From assembly GCA_012841995.1 (NCBI GenBank), contig DUTQ01000182.1, positions 1 to 7,177 of the forward strand: a stretch of DNA of 7,177 nucleotides, given 5' to 3'. Source of the stretch: Thermoanaerobacterales bacterium. GTDB lineage: Bacteria; Bacillota; Thermosediminibacteria; Thermosediminibacterales; Tepidanaerobacteraceae. A model generated the notes under the pieces. It had not been told where the DNA came from and searched no databases. It worked only from the letters and a program-made list of their open reading frames with translations. The translations under genes and the position numbers were made by a program. Below, one piece after another: positions 5,696 to 7,177 of this stretch. Position 1 is the stretch's first letter. Each line of letters starts with the position of its first letter.

Positions 5696-6613
5696 TCAAT
5701 TACCTCGTATTTTTATTTCTGGTTCAAGCTCTATATTAAATTTCTCTTTCACAACCTTTTTTACATGATTTAATAATGCTTCAACATCAGCACATGTGGC
5801 ATTGCCAGTGTTTACAATAAATCCAGCGTGTAAATCCGAAACCATAGCTCCGCCTATGCTATAACCTTTCAAACCTGCCTTTTCAATAAGTAGACCGGCA
5901 TAATTATCCTTAGGTCTTTTGAATGCACTTCCTGCACTTGGCATATTAAGAGGCTGCTTTTGTCTTCGCAAAGACATACATTTTTCCATTTTCGACTTTA
6001 TCTCATCATAATTACCCGGTTTAAGCTCCATCTCTACTTCAAGCAGGATTTTATCGCCTTTTTGGAGGGAGCTTTTCCTATATGAATAGCCAATCTGATC
6101 TTTTGACATCTCGTATACATTTCCTTCAAAATCCATTACCTTTACTTTTTTTACTACATCAGCCATTTCACCGCCATAAGCCCCAGCATTCATAACACAA
6201 GCTCCTCCTACGCTGCCGGGTATGCCGTTTGCAAATTCGAGCCCACTCAAACTGTTTTCCAATGCAGCCCTTGAGATGGCCGACATAGCTACACCTGCTT
6301 TGCATGTAATAATATTGCCATCAACTTTTATATCATTAAAGTTTTGTGCGAGTTTTATTACTACTCCGCGGATTCCGGAATCCTTTATTAATAAATTTGT
6401 TCCATTTCCCATAACAAAAAAGGGGGTTTGGTTTTCCCTGCATAAATCAATTATCTTTTTTATCTCGCTTTGGCTTCTAGGTAAAACGAGGATATCACAA
6501 GCCCCTCCGATTTGGAAAGATGTATGGTTCTTCATTGGTTCGTTTATTTTTATCCTGTCTTCTGATATAAAATCTTTTAATTTATCATATATTATCTTAT
6601 ATTCCATATTCAT
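5696..6613 (-). CDS. murB: UDP-N-acetylenolpyruvoylglucosamine reductase MurB
   Basis: MurB is the cytosolic FAD enzyme that reduces UDP-GlcNAc-enolpyruvate to UDP-MurNAc with NADPH, the second committed step of peptidoglycan synthesis. The 305-residue length is normal. The FAD-binding PCMH-type domain shows NHTSFQIGG (29-37), GNGTNLL (69-75) and GIPGSVGGACVMNAGAYG (130-147). The catalytic set is visible: YSYRKS with R179, PSAGSAFKRP with the proton-donating S229, and LEPEI with E299. The sequence matches the type II (Gram-positive) form. ATG 6613 has AGGA five bases upstream; ATG 6607 (two residues shorter) is equally plausible, since GGAAGGG is then seven bases away. In many Firmicutes murB is followed by rapZ-yvcK-whiA; here a hydantoinase-like gene follows after 15 bases, so the operon is rearranged. 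Confidence 0.97.
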   Translation of the reverse strand: MNMEYKIIYDKLKDFISEDRIKINEPMKNHTSFQIGGACDILVLPRSQSEIKKIIDLCRENQTPFFVMGNGTNLLIKDSGIRGVVIKLAQNFNDIKVDGNIITCKAGVAMSAISRAALENSLSGLEFANGIPGSVGGACVMNAGAYGGEMADVVKKVKVMDFEGNVYEMSKDQIGYSYRKSSLQKGDKILLEVEMELKPGNYDEIKSKMEKCMSLRRQKQPLNMPSAGSAFKRPKDNYAGLLIEKAGLKGYSIGGAMVSDLHAGFIVNTGNATCADVEALLNHVKKVVKEKFNIELEPEIKIRGN

Positions 6614-6645
6614 TCCCTTCCTACTGACAAAAAATATGCCAAGAT

Positions 6646-6651
6646 ATTATA
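6646..6651 (-). promoter_or_regulatory. Possible -10 box for the murB operon
   Basis: A perfect TATAAT (6651-6646) lies 32 bases before the murB ATG, in the 58-base gap after the 90-residue ORF. The -35 position 17 bases upstream reads TAGAAA, only three of six matches to TTGACA, so the site is weak or needs an activator. Suggestive only. Confidence 0.4.
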
Positions 6652-6671
6652 CCGTGTCTAATAAATTATTT

Positions 6672-6944
6672 CTATAAATCATATGTAATTCCTTCTTTAT
6701 TTACTAAAACATCACCTTTTTTAGCATATGGCTCTGTAGTTTCAGGTAAAGTAACATAGCTCGTTGTCCCATCAGAATTAATTACTACTAGTATTTTTGG
6801 GGTTATGTTTCCCACGATACTAGAGCCAAAACCGTCAAATGATCCACAATTTTTATATAGAAGCGGTATATATGTTTTTTCCTTAATTGTTTTAGGTAGA
6901 CCTAAAACAATTCTGTTGGAAAATCCATCCAACATAATACCCAC
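6672..6944 (-). CDS. Small hypothetical protein upstream of murB
   Basis: I do not recognise this 90-residue product. The start is GTG 6944 with AGGAG seven bases upstream, and the frame is closed by TAG. The sequence looks beta-rich with alternating hydrophobic residues (PKILVVINSDGTTSYVTL, about 49-66) and ends GDVLVNKEGITYDL. No signal peptide or membrane segment is seen, and the single cysteine is at residue 33. The repeated glycine-rich turns resemble secreted or phage structural proteins in a general way, which is not enough to name it. Residues 12-20 (IVLGLPKTI) are encoded inside a perfect DNA palindrome. The good ribosome binding site supports a real gene, but it could be the remnant of a longer one. 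Confidence 0.55.
   Translation of the reverse strand: MGIMLDGFSNRIVLGLPKTIKEKTYIPLLYKNCGSFDGFGSSIVGNITPKILVVINSDGTTSYVTLPETTEPYAKKGDVLVNKEGITYDL
6885..6912 (+). repeat. Perfect 28-bp inverted repeat inside the 90-residue ORF
   Basis: AATTGTTTTAGGT (6885-6897) is the exact reverse complement of ACCTAAAACAATT (6900-6912), with AG between them. There is no T-tract on either side, so it is not an ordinary terminator. It could be an operator for a dimeric regulator, a recombination site, or an mRNA hairpin near the start of the small ORF. No role is established. Confidence 0.85.
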
Positions 6945-7177
6945 AGTAATTCTCCTATCAATATTAATTTCTTATTACAAACTTTATTGTTCTAATTAAT
7001 ATTATATTATAAGTTTCTTTTTTTTTAGACCATATTAGATTACTTTTCCATTTTGCTGATAAACTTATACAGCGAAAAAATTTGCTGCTGATTTTTACGG
7101 CATTGTAATACTATTAAAAAAAGGCAAAAGGTCTCATAAAACAATTTTTATTTAATTAATATAAATAAGGGTAAAAG
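6945..7177. other. AT-rich gene-free stretch
   Basis: No coding region, RNA gene or clear terminator is visible here on either strand. It contains long A/T runs and, on the minus strand, two overlapping TATAAT hexamers (7011-7006 and 7006-7001) without a recognisable -35, which may serve the 90-residue ORF. AGGAG for that ORF is near 6952-6956. Confidence 0.4.

Noticed and set aside
5394..5768. Plus-strand ORF of 124 codons opposite the hydantoinase-like gene and murB
   Set aside because: It is antisense to the first phosphate-loop region of one gene and the 3' end of another; a shadow of real coding sequence.
6222..6677. Plus-strand ORF of 151 codons opposite murB
   Set aside because: It is antisense to the conserved MurB FAD-binding domain and has no sign of its own initiation site.

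Overview
The window comes from a low-GC, Gram-positive bacterium, most likely a clostridial Firmicute. It is AT-rich, has strong AGGAGG-type ribosome binding sites, makes heavy use of TTG and GTG starts, and carries an M-box riboswitch in front of mgtE and a Firmicute-type MurB. I cannot name the species. Every gene I can support lies on the minus strand, so the biological reading order runs from the right end of the window to the left.

Reading order: an AT-rich gene-free stretch (6945-7177); a 90-residue protein I do not recognise, whose coding region holds a perfect 28-bp inverted repeat; then a tight cluster of murB (peptidoglycan precursor synthesis), a hydantoinase/oxoprolinase-family ATPase-fold protein, and a histone-deacetylase-fold amidohydrolase with a C-terminal zinc-ribbon-like extension. 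The last two genes overlap, so they are probably translated together. Next come two hypothetical coiled-coil proteins, 201 and about 155 residues. The second is roughly 30% glutamine. They share a C-terminal module built around ALNSA. A good intrinsic terminator closes this block.

Directly after that terminator is the control region of the Mg2+ channel/transporter gene mgtE, which runs off the left edge of the window. The order is a sigma-A-like promoter, a complete M-box Mg2+ riboswitch with a visible antiterminator/terminator switch, and then an unexpected second layer. That layer is a 38-codon upstream ORF beginning MDPGP, with an excellent ribosome binding site and a stop codon that overlaps the mgtE start. 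The ORF lies across a set of competing inverted repeats: one covers its own start, and another hides the mgtE ribosome binding site or leaves it free. This looks like transcriptional riboswitch control followed by translational attenuation through a leader peptide, comparable in logic to enteric mgtL-mgtA but on an unrelated transporter. It is the most interesting item in the window.

The functional link between the overlapping hydantoinase-like and deacetylase-like genes is unknown. The arrangement suggests two steps of one amide-hydrolysing pathway. The rest is ordinary housekeeping sequence.
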